Below are positions 54,228 to 63,416 of a stretch of 64,000 nt of DNA, piece after piece. The stretch is from Deinococcus sonorensis KR-87 (GTDB lineage Bacteria > Deinococcota > Deinococci > Deinococcales > Deinococcaceae), in NCBI RefSeq assembly GCF_040256395.1, contig NZ_CP158298.1, positions 186,001-250,000 of the forward strand. Reading direction: 5' to 3'. A program made the position numbers and the translations under genes. Position 1 is the stretch's first letter. Each line of letters begins with the position of its first letter. The notes beneath the pieces are model-generated. The model saw only the letters and a program-made list of their open reading frames with translations. It did not search any database and was not told the origin of the DNA.

Positions 54228-55321
54228 GGCTGCACCGCCGAACCGGGCCCGGTCCGGTTGGGTCGGGCGGCCGTCTGGCGGCCGGACTTTACCCTGCTGT
54301 GGATGCTTGCCCTGGCGCCACGGGCGCCCCGCGGCCGCGACGCCCCCTGGGGCACCGGAACCGACCGGTGCCCGCATCGGTGCACGCCCCACGGGTGGAC
54401 GCGACCGGGCACTCCATCTGGCCTGCCGTGCCGGAGCGACCAACGATTCGTGCCTTCCCGACGTGGGCACGGCCGCGCCGATCAGGGCCGGCGAGCCGCG
54501 TTTGCGTGACATCTTCGACCGGATGGACCGGAACGGGTGGGGGCGGCCACGCCCGCGGTGAACGTCTCCCGCACCGCCGGCACGGGGCCCTGGCTGGTCA
54601 CGATGAGGGTGGGTACCTGTGCCTCTGACCGCTGCTGAGGGCACCGTCGCGGTTCTGGCTGTGCTGTGGGCGGCCAGGGTGTGGGCGTCCTCCTGTGGGC
54701 TCTGCAGACCGAGCGTGCGGTGAGCGGCTCGGTCATCCGTGTGGAGCCCGGTGCCCGGAAGATGCCCGCACCGCAGCAGTCGACCTTGGGAAGGAGATCG
54801 CTGCCGCTCCCGAGGACATGAGCCGCCGGTTCAGCTCAGGTTCAGCTCAGGCCCTGCAGCGGAGACCCCCAGCGTGGGCTGACGAACTGCCGCCTCCGGC
54901 TGCTGGTTCTCATGTTGTTGCACGCCTCCCTGTCCGTCTCAGGCGTCTTTTTACCGCTATCTCATGGTTTTTCGGCACACGGATCAGAGGAATCTCACGC
55001 TCTTCATTTCGGCATAGGTTTTTATGTCCCCCGAAGGAAACGTTTAGTTTTACTTTACCCAGTTTTCCTTCAACGGTTCACCGAATCGTCCCGAACCGCA
55101 CCAGAACCGTTGTCCTTCTGCTCTTCCCGATCAACTCCCGGTTCACCGGTCAGACCACTGCGCTGGCCCCACACACCGCACCCTGAACCCACCACTTCCC
55201 TCCGCCGTAAGCGCTCTTGTCCCCGCATCGTCTCCGCGCTTCCGCTCCAGCACCCGGACCCAGGCTTCCGCCTGGTCGGTGCCTCATGCCGCGCGCACGG
55301 CGCAGACCCACAGGAGATTCC
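54228..55321. other. Long intergenic region with an AT-rich 3' part
   Basis: Positions 54228-54900 hold only shadow frames, with a 12-bp tandem repeat (GGTTCAGCTCAG twice) near 54831. From about 54945 to 55090 base composition drops sharply to AT-rich (CGTTTAGTTTTACTTTACCC), unlike the rest of the window. This probably contains the promoter and a long 5' leader of the beta-helix lipoprotein gene at 55322. Confidence 0.5.
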
Positions 55322-57100
55322 ATGACCACCGCTTCTTTCGCTGCCTTTTCTCTGCTGAAACGTCCCGCTGTTCTGGGCCTGGTTACCGCGTTGACCGCCA
55401 CGCTGGCCGCGTGCGGCAGCACCCCGGCGCCCGCCGGTGCCGCCCGCACCTTCGAGAACGACGGACAGGGTGCGCCCTGGACCGCCGCACCCAGCCAGAC
55501 CATCCGGGCGCTGTCCATCACGGACGGCGACAACACGCTGAGCAGCCAGACCTGGACCGCCGCCACCAACGGCTGGGGGCCCATCGAGAAGAACAAGAGC
55601 AACGCCGGCAGCACGGCGGGCGACGGCCAGACCCTGGCGCTGAACGGCAAGACCTACACCACCGGCTTCGGCACGCACGCCAACAGCTCGATGACCTTCA
55701 GCACCGGCGGGAAGTGCGCGACCTTCACCTCGGACATCGGTCTGGACGACGAGGTGGGCAGCCAGGGCAGCGTGGTGTTCCAGGTATACGCCGACGGCGC
55801 CAAGCTCTATGACAGCGGCACCATGACCGGCAGCAGCGCCACCAAGAGCGTCAACGTGAACATCAGCGGCAAGCAGGAACTGAAGCTGGTCGTCACCGAC
55901 GCCGGCGACGGCAACAACTACGACCACGCGGACTGGGCGAACGCCGTGCTGCACACCTGCTCCGGCACGACCATCACGACGCAGAGCTTCGGTGGCCCGA
56001 TCACCATCACCAAGGGCGGAACATACACGGGCAACTGGGAAAGCACGGACCCCAACGTCCCAGTCATCACGATCAAGACCAGTGAACCGGTGATCATTCA
56101 GAACAGCACGCTGCGCGGCCGCGGCAACCTGGTGGCGGGCTTCCGCAACCGCGTGACCCTGCGCAACAACAAAGGCTACGTGCTCAACCCCAACGTGTAC
56201 GGCAAGATCTTCGGACGGTTTGCCAACCTGGAAGAGGCGTACAACATCACCATCGAGAACAACTACTTCGAGCATGGCACCGGCATCTACCTGCGTGCCT
56301 TCTACGGGGATCCCAGCAAGGGTGAGGGCATCCGCATCCGCAACAACCAGCTGCGCAACATCGATGGCCGCCAGAGCAACGGGGCGGGTGGGTACAACGG
56401 GCAGCGCACCATCGCGCAGGCGGTGCTGTTCAACACGATCCAGAAGGTGGCCAACGTGGACATCAGCTGGAACGAGATCATCAACACGCCCGGCAACAGC
56501 TATCCCGAAGAGAACATCAACCTGTACATGAGCAGCGGCACCGCCAGCAGCCCGATGCGGGTCCACGACAACTACATCCAGGGCGCCTACAACGCCGACC
56601 CGGCCACCAACGCGACCTACCCGGGCGGCGGGATCCTGCTGGGCGACGGGCAGGCGAGTGACCCGAGCCTGATGGGCCACGCCCGGGTGTACAACAACCA
56701 GATCGTCAGCACCTCCAACCATGGACTGGGCATCGCGGGTGGCGTGGACAACCAGATCTACAACAACCGGGTGATCAGCAGCGGTCGCCTCCCGGACGGC
56801 CGCCCGATCGCGGCGCAGAACGTGGGCCTGTACGTGTGGGATCCCTACGATCTCGGGAAGAAGAGCCCGCCGATGTTCGCGAACAACGTGATGCGGGATA
56901 ACTTCGTGATGTGGACCAAGGTCAAGAGTGACGGCACCACCACGACCAACCCCTGGTGGGTGCCGGACTGCGGCCTGAACAACACCATCTGCAGCGGCAA
57001 CGTCAACGGCGGCACCGCCACCCTCGACACCGAGAAGCAAGAGTACCAGCGCTGGCTCTCCAAGCTCACCACCGCCAACGTCAACGTCGGCCCCCAGTAA
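55322..57100 (+). CDS. Large surface lipoprotein: NPCBM-like domain plus right-handed beta-helix
   Basis: A 592-residue lipoprotein. The signal peptide ends LTATLAACGS (lipobox LAAC, Cys31). Residues about 60-215 match the NPCBM/NEW2 carbohydrate-binding fold: GWGPIEKNKSNAGSTAGDGQ then GFGTHANSSMTFSTGGKC and DIGLDDEVGSQGSVVFQVYA. Residues about 240-560 are repeated N-rich strands typical of a right-handed parallel beta-helix: NRVTLRNNKGY, NITIENNYFEHGTGIYLRA, IRIRNNQLRNIDG, ARVYNNQIVSTSNHGLGIAG and NQIYNNRVISSGR. Such combinations bind or cleave polysaccharide. The ATG at 55322 has AGGAG 7 nt upstream; the base use is even and gene-like, and a strong terminator follows. Confidence 0.85.
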   Translation: MTTASFAAFSLLKRPAVLGLVTALTATLAACGSTPAPAGAARTFENDGQGAPWTAAPSQTIRALSITDGDNTLSSQTWTAATNGWGPIEKNKSNAGSTAGDGQTLALNGKTYTTGFGTHANSSMTFSTGGKCATFTSDIGLDDEVGSQGSVVFQVYADGAKLYDSGTMTGSSATKSVNVNISGKQELKLVVTDAGDGNNYDHADWANAVLHTCSGTTITTQSFGGPITITKGGTYTGNWESTDPNVPVITIKTSEPVIIQNSTLRGRGNLVAGFRNRVTLRNNKGYVLNPNVYGKIFGRFANLEEAYNITIENNYFEHGTGIYLRAFYGDPSKGEGIRIRNNQLRNIDGRQSNGAGGYNGQRTIAQAVLFNTIQKVANVDISWNEIINTPGNSYPEENINLYMSSGTASSPMRVHDNYIQGAYNADPATNATYPGGGILLGDGQASDPSLMGHARVYNNQIVSTSNHGLGIAGGVDNQIYNNRVISSGRLPDGRPIAAQNVGLYVWDPYDLGKKSPPMFANNVMRDNFVMWTKVKSDGTTTTNPWWVPDCGLNNTICSGNVNGGTATLDTEKQEYQRWLSKLTTANVNVGPQ

Positions 57101-57111
57101 CCCCCGACACC

Positions 57112-57152
57112 CACGGCGGGCCAGCGGACATCCGCTGGCCCGCCGTGTTGTT
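57112..57152 (+). terminator. Strong hairpin terminator
   Basis: A perfect 16-bp stem (CACGGCGGGCCAGCGG at 57112-57127 with CCGCTGGCCCGCCGTG at 57132-57147) with a 4-nt loop, followed by TTGTT, 12 bp after the stop codon of the beta-helix lipoprotein. Confidence 0.85.
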
Positions 57153-57581
57153 CGGAACACCCAGCCATCACCGCCGCGGCCGTTGATTCCGGGCTGGCGC
57201 CTCCGCATGGTTCCCCGAGGCACCCATGCTCAGCGGCTGGCACGCGGCGGCCGCTGCGCTCCAAGGGGTCCTGCGTGGGCCTGCTCCCAGCCGACCGGCA
57301 AGGACCACGAGCCGAGCAGACATCTGCCTTCAGCAAGGCGAATGTCCTCCGGCGCCGCTCCACCAGACGTCTGGCGAGGGGTTTGAGGTCCAGGGTGGGG
57401 CGCCAGAATGCAGCCCATGCAGGACGTCCCCGCAGAACGCCCATCAGGCCCGTTGCTGGGCTTCACCTGGCGAGCGTCTTGAACGGCGGCGCCGTCCGGG
57501 GTGCGGCTCGCCACGGCCCCTGCGCCCGCCACGCGACCCACCCGCGCCGGGCAGCCGGTACCCGGGGTGCTGTCTGCGGGC
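57153..57581. other. Gap without a recognisable gene
   Basis: Only shadow frames between the terminator and the promoter at 57582. Confidence 0.4.
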
Positions 57582-57610
57582 TTGTCAAGCGCGCCCGCGA
57601 AACTTACACT
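57582..57610 (+). promoter_or_regulatory. Sigma-70-type promoter
   Basis: TTGTCA at 57582-57587, a 17-bp spacer, and TACACT at 57605-57610. It lies 80 bp upstream of the oxidoreductase start, giving a leader of roughly 70 nt. Confidence 0.7.
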
Positions 57611-57689
57611 GCCTGCCGTGCTCCGGTCGAACGACCGCGGTCCGGGTGACCGCCGTCTTCCGTTCGCCCGGCAGGCCAGGAGGCGACGT

Positions 57690-58613
57690 ATGCAAGCGAT
57701 GACCCTCCGCCACTACGGCGGCCCGGACGTCTTTCAGCAAGAAGACCTCCCCACGCCCGTCGCCCAGGCGGGTGAAGTGCTGGTGGCGGTGCGTGCCGTG
57801 GCGATCAACCCGGTCGATTACAAGTGGCGCCAGCACGGGCCGTTCACGACCTTCCCGGTGATCCTCGGCTGGGATGTCGCCGGGGTGGTCGAGGCCCTCG
57901 GCCCGGACGTCACGGACTTCCAGGTCGGGGACGCGGTGTATGGCATGGTGCGCTTTCCCCAGGAGGGACGCGCGTACGCCGAATACGTGGCCGCACCCGC
58001 CGCGGACCTGGCCCTCAAACCGCCGCGGCTGAGCTTCGAGGAGGCCGCCGCGACCACCCTGGCCGCCCTGACCGCCGAGCAGGTGTTCGAAGCGGCAGAC
58101 CTTCAGGCCGGGCAACGGGTGCTGATTCATGCCGGCGCCGGAGGGGTGGGGCACTTCGCGGTACAGCTGGCGAAAGCCCGTGGCGCCACCGTCCTGGCCA
58201 CCGGGTCGCTCGCCAACCGGGCGTTCATCCTCGAGCTGGGCGCGGACCAGTTCATTGACTACCGTGCTCAGCCGTTCGAGCAGCAGGTGTCGGGCGTGGA
58301 CGTGGTGTTCGACACGGTCGGCGGCGACACGCAGGCGCGCAGTTTCCAGGTGCTCCGGCCGGGCGGGCGGCTGGTGACCATCGTCGGCACCCCGTCTGCC
58401 GCGTTGGCGGAGCAGTACGGCGTGACGGCGCAGCGCCTCCTGGTGCACCCGTCCCGGGCGCAGCTCGAGCGGTTCAACCAGCTCATTGCGGACGGGGCCC
58501 TTCGGCCCCACGTCAGCCAGGTGTTCCCGCTCGACCGGGTCGCAGACGCGCACCGCGCGCAGGAAACCGGACGTACCGTCGGGAAGCTGGTCCTGCACGT
58601 CACCGGCCCCTGA
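57690..58613 (+). CDS. NADPH:quinone oxidoreductase-like MDR protein
   Basis: A 307-residue zinc-free medium-chain reductase. N-terminal QAMTLRHYGGPDVFQQEDLP and INPVDYKWRQHGPF; VILGWDVAGVVEALGPDVTD then FQVGDAVYGMV; and the Rossmann loop VLIHAGAGGVGHFAVQLAKA are all standard for quinone or enone reductases. GVDVVFDTVGGDTQARSFQV follows. It uses NADPH to reduce quinones or enones in the cytoplasm. The ATG at 57690 has AGGAGG 7 nt upstream, with a good promoter further up. It is a second, only distantly similar member besides the gene at 2966. Confidence 0.92.
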   Translation: MQAMTLRHYGGPDVFQQEDLPTPVAQAGEVLVAVRAVAINPVDYKWRQHGPFTTFPVILGWDVAGVVEALGPDVTDFQVGDAVYGMVRFPQEGRAYAEYVAAPAADLALKPPRLSFEEAAATTLAALTAEQVFEAADLQAGQRVLIHAGAGGVGHFAVQLAKARGATVLATGSLANRAFILELGADQFIDYRAQPFEQQVSGVDVVFDTVGGDTQARSFQVLRPGGRLVTIVGTPSAALAEQYGVTAQRLLVHPSRAQLERFNQLIADGALRPHVSQVFPLDRVADAHRAQETGRTVGKLVLHVTGP

Positions 58614-58813
58614 GGCGCGTTCGAAGGCGGTCAGCGCACGTTCGGCAGGGTCACGGACGAGGCCTGAAGCGGGCGCGTGACGGCCCCACGCAGCAGGACC
58701 AAGCGAGGCGTTCGACCTTCAGGCTGGCCCACCCCTCTGGGACGAACCGGAGCCCCGGCCGGCACCCATCACGAGCGCACACCGCGAACGCGGGGGCACG
58801 TCTGACCCAGCGT

Positions 58814-59218
58814 TCATTCGGCCGCGGCCGCGTGGACAAGCGCGTGAATGCCGGAGATGCGGGCGACCAGGTCGTCCGGCAGGTGGTGGCGACGGCCCAG
58901 GTACGCGGGATCGTCGTAGGTCACCCAGGCGTGCTGCGCCGCATCCTGCCACGCGACGATGCGCAGGGGGAGGTCCAGCGCGGCGGTGGTCGACGCCTGC
59001 ATCAGGGCCGTGCCACTCTGCGGGTCGCCGAACAGCAGCAGGATCGTCGGGCGGAGCGTCAACCCGACCTGCCGGGCCTCCTGCGCCTGATCGATGCGCG
59101 CGAACACCCTGAAGTGCCGTTCCCGGAGGATCGCCTCCAGGCGGTCCACCGTCTCCGCGGGGGGGAAGGCGCTCGGCACCACATGCATTCCCTCTGGCGT
59201 GGTGGCGTCCGCGCTCAT
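58814..59218 (-). CDS. DUF302 domain protein
   Basis: A 134-residue protein with the DUF302 fold. AETVDRLEAILRERHFRVFA then RIDQAQEARQVGL at the N-terminus, LRPTILLLFGDPQSGTALMQ in the middle and DLPLRIVAWQDAAQHAWVTY then DDPAYLGRRH towards the end are the family hallmarks. Function is unknown; members occur next to redox and metal-related genes. The ATG at 59218 has only a weak G-rich sequence upstream. It stands alone. Confidence 0.88.
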   Translation of the reverse strand: MSADATTPEGMHVVPSAFPPAETVDRLEAILRERHFRVFARIDQAQEARQVGLTLRPTILLLFGDPQSGTALMQASTTAALDLPLRIVAWQDAAQHAWVTYDDPAYLGRRHHLPDDLVARISGIHALVHAAAAE

Positions 59219-59793
59219 GCGGCGCCCCCGTGACCCGCCTGATCCTGGCGAATGCCTCTGGCCGGGCGCGGCTCGGCTCGTGGGTTCATCGCGTCACCTC
59301 CTTGCCGACGTGTCGGCTGTCTGCATCTTGCCCGCCACGCGGGCCGCTCGTCCACTCGCAGCGCGGCCCCGAACGAGCTCCAGCCGTTCATCCGATCGGC
59401 GCGCCATGTGGATGGGCGTGAACGGGGTGCCGCTGGTCCGGTTGCCCTTCCCTGGCCTCCGTCGACGCCTGAACGCCGCCTTGTGGCGCCTGGCCGGGCG
59501 GCCGTGGCGTCCAGCTTCACCACCGCGGGACTTCACCGTGTCTGCCTGGAGGGTCCGCCGTTCCTCCCGGGGTGCCGCGCGTGGACGAGCGGACCAAACG
59601 AATGACCACGGGCGAGCGTGCGGACAGCCCTCACGGTCACCCACCCGGCCCGTCGGACCCGGCAGTTCAGCCGTGACCAGGCTGTGGCGCAGCCGCGCCT
59701 ACGTGGGGGCTGCGGCGCTCCGGCACGGCCGGTGTTCCGGTAGCATCGGTGCAGCCCGGCAGGACTGCGCCCTGCGGCGGGCGAGGAGGCGCC
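59219..59793. other. Gap without a recognisable gene
   Basis: Divergent region between the DUF302 and PHP-family genes. TAGCAT at about 59741-59746 is a possible -10 box for the PHP gene. Nothing else was assigned. Confidence 0.4.
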
Positions 59794-60597
59794 ATGCTCG
59801 TTGATTACCACACCCATCATCGCCGCTGCGGGCACGCGTCCGGCGAGCTGATCGACTACGCGCGGGCGGCGGTGCGTTCCGGGCTTGCGGAGATCGGGCT
59901 GAGCGACCACAGCCCGATCTACCACCTCGGCGACGATCCGCATGCACGGCCCGGCACCGCCATGGCGCAGGGGGAACTGCCCGCGTACCTGGCGGAGATG
60001 CGGCAGGTGCAGGCTGAGATGCGCGACGAGATCACGGTGCGGCTCGGGGTGGAGAGCGATTACGTGCTCGGCTGGGACGAGCACTACCGGACCCTGTGGC
60101 AGGACGCGGGCCTGGATTATGTGATCGGCAGCGTGCACTGGCTCGGCACGTGGAGCATCTTCGAACCGGCCCTCCCGCCGGGCCGGTCGGCCGCCCAGGT
60201 GTACGACGAGTACCTGCGCACCGTGCAGGCGGCCGCGCGCAGCGGCGCGTACGACATCATCGGGCACCTGGACGGGCTGAAAACCCGCGGTCACCTCCCG
60301 GAGCTGAGCCTCACCCCGCAGCTGGAGGAGACCCTGCGGGTGCTGAAGTCGGCGGACGTCACGATCGAACTGAACACCAGCGGGTGGCGCAAGGGCCTCG
60401 GCGAGCCGTACCCGGGACCCGAATGGCTCGCGCGCTGCTGCGCGCACGGGGTGCCGGTCACGTTCGGCTCGGACGCGCACCGCCCGGAGGACGTGGCGGC
60501 CGACTTCCCCCGCGCGGTGGCGCTGCTGCGGCAACTCGGGTACACCCACTTCGCCCGCTTCGAGGGCCGGCGGCGCTCGCTGGTGCCGCTGCCGTAA
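59794..60597 (+). CDS. hisJ: Histidinol-phosphatase-like PHP family protein
   Basis: A 267-residue PHP-domain phosphoesterase. The metal ligands include His6 and His8 in VDYHTHHRRCGHASGE, IGLSDHSPI, VRLGVESDYVLGWDEH, VIGSVHWLG, DIIGHLDGLK and FGSDAHRPEDVAADF. This set and length agree with HisJ-type histidinol phosphatase (EC 3.1.3.15), the second-last step of histidine synthesis. No other his gene is nearby, so a different phosphate ester is possible. The ATG at 59794 has GAGGAGG 6 nt upstream. Confidence 0.85.
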   Translation: MLVDYHTHHRRCGHASGELIDYARAAVRSGLAEIGLSDHSPIYHLGDDPHARPGTAMAQGELPAYLAEMRQVQAEMRDEITVRLGVESDYVLGWDEHYRTLWQDAGLDYVIGSVHWLGTWSIFEPALPPGRSAAQVYDEYLRTVQAAARSGAYDIIGHLDGLKTRGHLPELSLTPQLEETLRVLKSADVTIELNTSGWRKGLGEPYPGPEWLARCCAHGVPVTFGSDAHRPEDVAADFPRAVALLRQLGYTHFARFEGRRRSLVPLP

Positions 60598-60674
60598 CCC
60601 GGGCGGACGGTGCCGGGCGGGCGACGGGCCCGCTCGAATGTGCATGCTTTACCCTGCGGGCCGCCGGGAGCTCT

Positions 60675-60680
60675 TAGGAT
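60675..60680 (+). promoter_or_regulatory. -10 box of a leaderless promoter
   Basis: TAGGAT ends 5 nt before the GTG at 60686, supporting that start for the MFS gene. Confidence 0.5.
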
Positions 60681-60685
60681 CGGTC

Positions 60686-61891
60686 GTGCGATTGCCTGTC
60701 TTCTCCCTCGCCGTGGGTGCCTTCGGCATCGGCATGACCGAATTCGTCGCGATGGGCCTGCTGCCCGACATCGCAACCTCCCTGCACGTCAGCATCACCG
60801 CGGCGGGGCTGCTGATCAGCGCGTACGCGCTGGGGGTGGTGGTGGGCGCGCCGACGCTGGCGGCCCTCACCCGCCACCTGAAGCCCAAACCGGTGCTGAC
60901 GCTGCTGATGGCGCTGTTCACGCTCGGCAACCTGCTGTCAGCCGTGGCGCCCAGCTACCCGCTGCTGATGCTCACCCGGCTGCTGTCGGGCCTGCCGCAC
61001 GGGGCGTTCTTCGGGGTGGGCGCGGTGGTCGCCGCCCGGCTCGCCCCGCGGGGGCGCGAGGCGCAGACGATGGCGCTGGTGTTCCTGGGCCTGTCGTTCG
61101 CCAACGTGGTGGGCGTGCCGTTCGGCACGTGGCTCGGTCAGACGTTCAGCTGGCGCGTGACCTTCGCGGTCGTGGCGCTGATCGGGGTGCTGTCCGCCCT
61201 GGGCGTGTGGCGCTGGATCCCGGACCTCGACAACAACCAGGCGGGCGGCCTGCGGCAGCAGCTGCGCGCGTTCCGGAACCCGCAGCTGTGGCGGATCATG
61301 GCCGTCACGGTGATCGGCTTCGGCAGCATGTTCGCGGCATTCAGTTACGTCGCGCCGCTGATGACCGAGGTGGCCGGCTTCCGCGCGGCGGCGGTGACGC
61401 CGATCCTGATGGTGGCGGGTCTCGGCATGATGGCCGGCAACCTGATCGGCGGCCGGGTCGCGGACCGGGCGCCCCGGCGGGCCACCCTGGCGCTGCTCGC
61501 CGCCCTGGCGGCCATCCTGGTGGTGCTGTCGTTCGCCGCGCACGGGCCAGTGACGGCCGTGGTGACCCTCTTCCTCTTCACCACCATCGCCTTCTCGCTG
61601 GCCAGCCCGCTGCAGCTGATCACGCTGCAGTCGGCGCGGGGCGCCGAGACGCTCGCGGCCGCCACCAACCAGAGTGCCTTCAACCTCGCGAACGCGCTCG
61701 GGGCGTTCCTGGGCGGGCTGCCGATCGCCGCCGGGTACGGCTACACCGCGTCGGCGCTGGTCGGCGCGGGTCTGGCGGTGGCGGGCCTGCTGATCGCGCT
61801 GGGGCTGCGGGACGCGCCGCGCCCGAGCCTCCAGCCCGCTGAAGCGCCGACCGCGCCCGCCTACGCCCGCGGCGGCTCGGGGGGCGCATGA
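60686..61891 (+). CDS. MFS exporter (DHA1, arabinose-efflux-like)
   Basis: A 401-residue twelve-helix exporter of the AraJ/SotB-like group. Helix 1 reads LAVGAFGIGMTEFVAMGLLP then DIATSLHVSITAAGLLISAY, diagnostic for this group. LTRLLSGLPHGAFFGVGAVV and VVGVPFGTWLGQTFSWR mark helices 4-5, and NLIGGRVADRAPRRATLALL the second motif A. It exports sugars or drugs with protons across the inner membrane. I chose the GTG at 60686 from the TAGGAT -10 box 5 nt before it; starts at 60638 or 60644 are in frame but lie upstream of the box. Its end overlaps the next gene by 4 nt (ATGA), so the two are coupled. Confidence 0.88.
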   Translation: MRLPVFSLAVGAFGIGMTEFVAMGLLPDIATSLHVSITAAGLLISAYALGVVVGAPTLAALTRHLKPKPVLTLLMALFTLGNLLSAVAPSYPLLMLTRLLSGLPHGAFFGVGAVVAARLAPRGREAQTMALVFLGLSFANVVGVPFGTWLGQTFSWRVTFAVVALIGVLSALGVWRWIPDLDNNQAGGLRQQLRAFRNPQLWRIMAVTVIGFGSMFAAFSYVAPLMTEVAGFRAAAVTPILMVAGLGMMAGNLIGGRVADRAPRRATLALLAALAAILVVLSFAAHGPVTAVVTLFLFTTIAFSLASPLQLITLQSARGAETLAAATNQSAFNLANALGAFLGGLPIAAGYGYTASALVGAGLAVAGLLIALGLRDAPRPSLQPAEAPTAPAYARGGSGGA

Positions 61892-62952
61892 TGCCCGGCA
61901 AACGCATCGGCTTCCTGACGTTCGGGCACTGGCAGGCCGCGCCCGGCTCGCTCACCCCCACCGCCCGCGACGCGCTGCTGCAGACGGTCGAGCTGGCGGT
62001 GGCGGCCGAGGCGCTGGGCCTGGACGGCGCGTACGTCCGGGTGCATCACTTCGCGCGGCAATTCTCGGCGCCGTTCCCGCTACTGGCCGCGATGGCGGCG
62101 CGCACCCAGCGGATCGAGCTGGGCACCGGGGTGATCGACATGCGTTACGAGCACCCGCTGTACATGGCGGAGGAGGCGGCCAGCACCGACCTGCTGAGCG
62201 GCGGGCGGCTGCAGCTGGGCCTCAGCCGCGGCTCCCCGGAACCGGCGTACCGCGGCGCGGAGGCGTTCGGGTACACGCCCGGCGAGCACGAAACGGACGG
62301 GGACCTGGCCCGGCGCAAAACGCAGCAGTTCCGGGCGGCCATCGCGGGCGCGCCGGTGGTGCCCGCCGCGGCGGGCGGACGGCCGTCCAGCGGGATGCTG
62401 GCCATCCAGCCGCAATCGCCGTCGCTGGCCCAGCGGCTGTGGTGGGGGTCCGGCACGCGCCAGACGGCCGCGTGGGCCGGGGAGCAGGGCCTGAACCTGA
62501 TGAGCAGCACCCTGCTCAGCGAAGACACCGGCCGTCCCTTCGATGAACTGCAGGCCGAGCAGATCCAGGTGTTCCGAGACGCGTGGCGCGCGGCCGGGTG
62601 GCCCGGCGAGCCGCGCGTCTCGGTGAGCCGCAGCGTGCTGCCGGTCGTGACGGACCTCGACCGGCAGCTGTTCGGCGGCAGCCCGGCGCACGACCAGGTG
62701 GGCGTGCTCGAGGGTGTCCGCGCGCGCTTCGGCCGAAGCTACGTCGGCGCGCCGGACGTGATCGCCGAGGCGCTGCGGCACGACGCGGCGGTGCAGGCGG
62801 CCGACACGCTGCTGCTCACCGTGCCGAACCAGCTGGGCGTGACGTACAACACGCGCCTGCTCGGCACCATCGCCCAGCACATCGCGCCGGCACTCGGCTG
62901 GCACCCCGCCGGGCAGCCGCCAGGCACCGACGCGGGCAATGCCGTGCGCTGA
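61888..62952 (+). CDS. LLM-class flavin-dependent monooxygenase
   Basis: A 354-residue luciferase-like monooxygenase that uses reduced FMN. IGFLTFGHWQAAPGS, LAVAAEALGLDGAYVRVHHF, RIELGTGVIDMRYEHPLYMA then EEAASTDLLSGGRLQLGLSR (the flavin/substrate region) and, later, GLNLMSSTLLSEDTGRPFDE define the family. The C-terminal helices end with LGTIAQHIAPALGWHP. The start overlaps the exporter stop by 4 nt, with GGGGGG upstream. The pair exporter plus flavin enzyme suggests modification and export of one compound, which is inference. Confidence 0.9.
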   Translation: MMPGKRIGFLTFGHWQAAPGSLTPTARDALLQTVELAVAAEALGLDGAYVRVHHFARQFSAPFPLLAAMAARTQRIELGTGVIDMRYEHPLYMAEEAASTDLLSGGRLQLGLSRGSPEPAYRGAEAFGYTPGEHETDGDLARRKTQQFRAAIAGAPVVPAAAGGRPSSGMLAIQPQSPSLAQRLWWGSGTRQTAAWAGEQGLNLMSSTLLSEDTGRPFDELQAEQIQVFRDAWRAAGWPGEPRVSVSRSVLPVVTDLDRQLFGGSPAHDQVGVLEGVRARFGRSYVGAPDVIAEALRHDAAVQAADTLLLTVPNQLGVTYNTRLLGTIAQHIAPALGWHPAGQPPGTDAGNAVR

Positions 62953-62978
62953 CCGGGCCGGCACTCGGCTGGCACCCC
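62886..62978. repeat. 22-bp direct repeat flanking the end of the LLM gene
   Basis: GCCGGCACTCGGCTGGCACC plus CC occurs at 62886-62907 inside the gene (encoding PALGWHP) and again at 62957-62978, 71 bp later and just after the stop codon at 62952. Identity over 22 bp suggests a local duplication. Confidence 0.8.
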
Positions 62979-63257
62979 AGCCGCCCGGACGGGTCGGTCC
63001 GCCCGTGGAGGTCGGTGCAGCGCGCCCGCGACGACGCCTTCCGGACGGGCAAGCGTGACTGGGCCGAAGCGAAGGGCTTGCCCGTCCGGCTTCCCCTCCA
63101 CCTGGCACATGACCCCTTTAGGGAGCGCCTGGTAATGAACCCTCCAGGACTGGAGGAGGGACCGTTGGCCGGAACGGCGGGTGGAGTGCGTGGCGGAGCG
63201 CTGCCAGCGCGTGACCGCGGGCGGTCGCGGCACGCTTCCGCCCGCGGCGGCCGCCGG
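62953..63257. other. Gap after the LLM gene
   Basis: It contains the second copy of the 22-bp repeat. The sequence after the copy reads DGSVRPWRSVQRARDDAFRT in one frame but cannot be assigned. No terminator was recognised. Confidence 0.4.
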
Positions 63258-63404
63258 CTAGCGCCTCATGAAGTCCGGGCGGGAGTACCACGCCAGGGTG
63301 ACGCCGGTCAGCGACCACAGCGAACCGGAGACGTCCCCCGCGACGAGTGACGCCATGCCGAGACTGAACGAAACCACACCTGCAACCGTACCGAGCGCTT
63401 TCAT
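63258..63404 (-). CDS. 48-residue membrane peptide
   Basis: A very small protein: KALGTVAGVVSFSLGMASLV forms one transmembrane-like segment, followed by AGDVSGSLWSLTGVTLAWYS, a second hydrophobic stretch, and the charged end RPDFMRR. I recognise no family. I chose the ATG at 63404 because a TACCGT -10 box ends exactly 6 nt upstream (leaderless) and there is no competing ribosome site. A longer frame to 63446 would run through that promoter box. It is a single gene between two stretches without genes. Confidence 0.6.
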   Translation of the reverse strand: MKALGTVAGVVSFSLGMASLVAGDVSGSLWSLTGVTLAWYSRPDFMRR

Positions 63405-63410
63405 GCCTTC

Positions 63411-63416
63411 ACGGTA
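63411..63416 (-). promoter_or_regulatory. -10 box of a leaderless promoter
   Basis: TACCGT on the minus strand, 6 nt before the ATG of the 48-residue peptide; the same box and spacing as for the VOC gene at 30899. Confidence 0.5.

Noticed and set aside
54829..54855. 12-bp tandem repeat GGTTCAGCTCAG twice
   Set aside because: Only two copies in non-coding DNA with no dyad or promoter relation; too little to interpret.
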